A stretch of DNA of 22,357 bases from Oligoflexaceae bacterium (lineage in GTDB: Bacteria; Bdellovibrionota_B; Oligoflexia; Oligoflexales; Oligoflexaceae): assembly GCA_947474445.1 (NCBI GenBank), contig CANJJY010000017.1, positions 1 to 22,357 of the forward strand, read 5' to 3'. Positions 21,130-22,357 of the stretch are shown here, in pieces (within the stretch, counting starts at the first letter, position 1; every line of letters starts with the position of its first letter). The notes under the pieces were generated by a model. It made no database searches. It saw only the letters and a program-made list of their open reading frames with translations, and was not told where the DNA came from. The position numbers and the translations under genes were made by a program.

Positions 21130-22206
21130 TTAAAGGACTTCGCCTTCAGTACCAGTGACGATTTGGTTGTCAGTGGTAGTTGTCTGCGATCCTGAAGCGT
21201 CTTGGGCCAAAGTCTGCTCAGAAGAGCCTTCTTGCTTAGCAGGAGTTTGCTCTTGAGCAGTTTGTTGTTCTTGCTGAACAGGTGTTTGCTCTTGCGATGC
21301 TTGCTCTTGTTTAGCAGGGGTTTGTTCTTGCATAATAGGAGTCTGCTCTTGCTGAACAGGAGTTTGCTCTTGCTTAGCAGGAGTTTGCTCTTGCTTAGCA
21401 GGAGTTTGCTCTTGCTTAGCAGGAGTTTGCTCTTGAGCGGCTTGTTCTTGCTGAACAGGAGTTTGCTCTTGCTTAGCAGGAGTTTGCTCTTGAGCGGCTT
21501 GTTCTTGTTGAACAGGGAGTTGCTCTTGCGAAGCTTGTTCTTGCTTAGCAGGAGTTTGCTCTTGCGAAGCTTGTTCTTGCTTAGCAGGAGTTTGCTCTTG
21601 CGAAGCTTGTTCTTGCTGAACAGGAGTTTGCTCTTGCGAAGCTTGTTCTTGCTGAACAGGAGTTTGCTCTTGCGAAGCTTGTTCTTGTTTAGCAGGAGTC
21701 TGCTGTTGAGCAGCTTCCTGCATTTGATCAGCAGTTTGTTGCAGCTGCTGAGCAGTTTGCTGCAGATCTTGCTTGATTTGCTCAACTACTTTAGAAGGCT
21801 GCTGCGACTGCTGAGCCGCTTGCTGAATTTGCTGGGCAGCTTGTTGAATCTGCTGGGCGATCTCTTGACCTTTCTCTGGGGTCAACTGACCTTTGCTGGT
21901 CGACTCCTCGACCGTTTGAGCTGCTTGATCAAGATCTTTTGAAACTTTTTCGCTAGTTTGAACAGGCATGTCTGCCTGCTTAGCAGCTTGCTCAACCGAT
22001 TGAGCAGCTTGTTCTACTGTTTGAGCCGCTTGATCGAGAGCTTTGCCTTCTTCTGGAATTGCTTTGTCTTCGGCAGAAACGTTTTCGATTCCATTTAGAT
22101 TATTAGGCTGAGCATCTCGATTGCTATTGCTCTTGTTGTCTTTGCCGCAAGCGACGAGACCCATGGCGATGGCCAGACCGACTGCAAGGTGCTTCGATGT
22201 TTTCAT
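21130..22206 (-). CDS. Gln-rich repeat lipoprotein
   Basis: The 358-residue protein begins with a clear lipoprotein signal (HLAVGLAIAMGLVAC, Cys20). After an Asn/Asp-rich spacer comes a Gln/Ala-rich region with heptad-like repeats (AAQTVEQAAQSVEQAAKQ, QQIQQAAQQIQQAAQQ; about residues 57-168) likely to form a coiled coil or helical rod. It is followed by a tandem array (168-325) of QEQTPxx heptapeptides, 16 copies by my count, interspersed with eight QEQAS/QEQAA pentapeptides and one QEQQTA. The Pro in each heptapeptide should break helices, so this part is probably extended. The C-terminus is a short Thr/Ser-rich tail. No family is recognised. AGGAG eight bases before the ATG marks the start and a strong terminator follows. 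It may be a surface or periplasm-spanning structural lipoprotein; that is inference. Confidence 0.88.
   Translation of the reverse strand: MKTSKHLAVGLAIAMGLVACGKDNKSNSNRDAQPNNLNGIENVSAEDKAIPEEGKALDQAAQTVEQAAQSVEQAAKQADMPVQTSEKVSKDLDQAAQTVEESTSKGQLTPEKGQEIAQQIQQAAQQIQQAAQQSQQPSKVVEQIKQDLQQTAQQLQQTADQMQEAAQQQTPAKQEQASQEQTPVQQEQASQEQTPVQQEQASQEQTPAKQEQASQEQTPAKQEQASQEQLPVQQEQAAQEQTPAKQEQTPVQQEQAAQEQTPAKQEQTPAKQEQTPAKQEQTPVQQEQTPIMQEQTPAKQEQASQEQTPVQQEQQTAQEQTPAKQEGSSEQTLAQDASGSQTTTTDNQIVTGTEGEVL
21229..21705. repeat. In-gene tandem repeat array of 21- and 15-bp units
   Basis: The array is built from a 21-base unit (plus-strand form like AGGAGTTTGCTCTTGCTTAGC) and a 15-base unit, encoding QEQTPAK/QEQTPVQ and QEQAS/QEQAA respectively. 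Every unit is a multiple of three, so gain or loss of copies keeps the reading frame. Neighbouring copies are almost identical at the DNA level, suggesting recent expansion. Confidence 0.9.
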
Positions 22207-22245
22207 GTACGTTCTCCTAAAAGATTAACAACCGTGTGAAAAGTC

Positions 22246-22274
22246 CTTCTTCGCAGATCTTTCTGCATAAGAAG
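22246..22274. repeat. Interrupted inverted repeat upstream of the repeat lipoprotein
   Basis: CTTCTT-GCAGA pairs with TCTGC-AAGAAG around a TCTT loop, 11 pairs with a small asymmetric internal loop. It lies about 40-68 bases before the lipoprotein start and could be a leader RNA hairpin or a protein-binding site. Confidence 0.35.
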
Positions 22275-22328
22275 TCTTGTCCGAGTCGAAGAAGATAGAG
22301 ACTTCACGTTCTTTTGCGATGTCCCTTG

Positions 22329-22342
22329 TCTAGCTTGCTAGA
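22329..22342. promoter_or_regulatory. Dyad TCTAGC-TT-GCTAGA near the right edge
   Basis: A perfect six-base inverted repeat with a two-base centre lies about 125 bases before the repeat lipoprotein start. It may be an operator. No convincing -35/-10 pair or gene was found in the last 151 bases. Confidence 0.3.
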
Positions 22343-22357
22343 TAAGGATTGCATTGA

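Noticed and set aside
21229..21705. Regularly spaced repeats that might suggest a CRISPR array.
   Set aside because: There are no unique spacers; 21- and 15-base units are contiguous and encode in-frame peptides. No cas genes are nearby.
21202..21942. A 246-codon plus-strand frame rich in Leu/Ser/Arg, and a 231-codon minus-strand Lys/Leu/Ser-rich frame (21090-21785), across the repeat lipoprotein gene.
   Set aside because: They are by-products of a stop-free tandem repeat read in other frames. Only the frame at 21130-22206 has a lipoprotein signal, a good ribosome site and a terminator placed just after it.

Overview
The window looks like chromosomal DNA of a Gram-negative bacterium with an outer membrane. 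It encodes a POTRA/beta-barrel protein, a DUF3187-type outer-membrane protein, two OmpA-domain proteins, several lipoproteins and an NtrY/NtrX-type two-component system. GC content is moderately high, with AT-rich islands only around promoters. The gene mix (short-form AMP nucleosidase, PccB-type carboxylase, DUF374 acyltransferase, many lipoproteins) would suit Bdellovibrionota/Oligoflexia or a related former deltaproteobacterial lineage. That placement is inference; there is no rRNA or other taxonomic marker. I see no tRNA, rRNA, CRISPR array, insertion sequence, integrase or phage gene. No gene-free stretch exceeds about 230 bases.

Region 1 (1-5798, all minus strand, read right to left): a membrane-anchored coiled-coil protein, a TrmH/SpoU-type 2'-O-methyltransferase, a lipoprotein, the carboxyltransferase (pccB-like) and biotin carboxylase subunits of an acyl-CoA carboxylase, and the first 49 codons of another gene that runs off the left edge. 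No biotin carrier domain is visible on the carboxylase genes.

Region 2 (5893-11699, minus): a tight five-gene block of AMP nucleosidase, a single-POTRA beta-barrel protein, a secreted DUF4390-like protein, an NtrY-like kinase and an NtrX-like sigma-54 activator. The first four genes overlap by 1-4 bases where starts can be fixed, which suggests translational coupling of a two-component system to envelope proteins. The kinase-regulator gap carries two TGTCA/TGACA dyads.

Region 3 (11879-15665): an ABC1/UbiB-family kinase-like protein followed by a DUF3187 outer-membrane protein on the plus strand. A DUF374 acyltransferase converges on them with a 20-base tail overlap. A small lipoprotein with one EF-hand-type loop follows on the plus strand.

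Region 4 (15840-18107): two OmpA-domain proteins, one a porin-like barrel fusion and one a lipoprotein, converge on a shared strong terminator.

Region 5 (18264-22206, minus): a trehalose-6-phosphate synthase fused to a trehalose phosphatase domain whose HAD catalytic motifs are all degenerate, a solitary HicB-like protein, and a Gln-rich lipoprotein built from QEQTPxx and QEQAS repeats with its own terminator.

The most interesting items are the degenerate phosphatase domain on the trehalose synthase, the envelope-NtrYX operon with its dyads, and the repeat lipoprotein.
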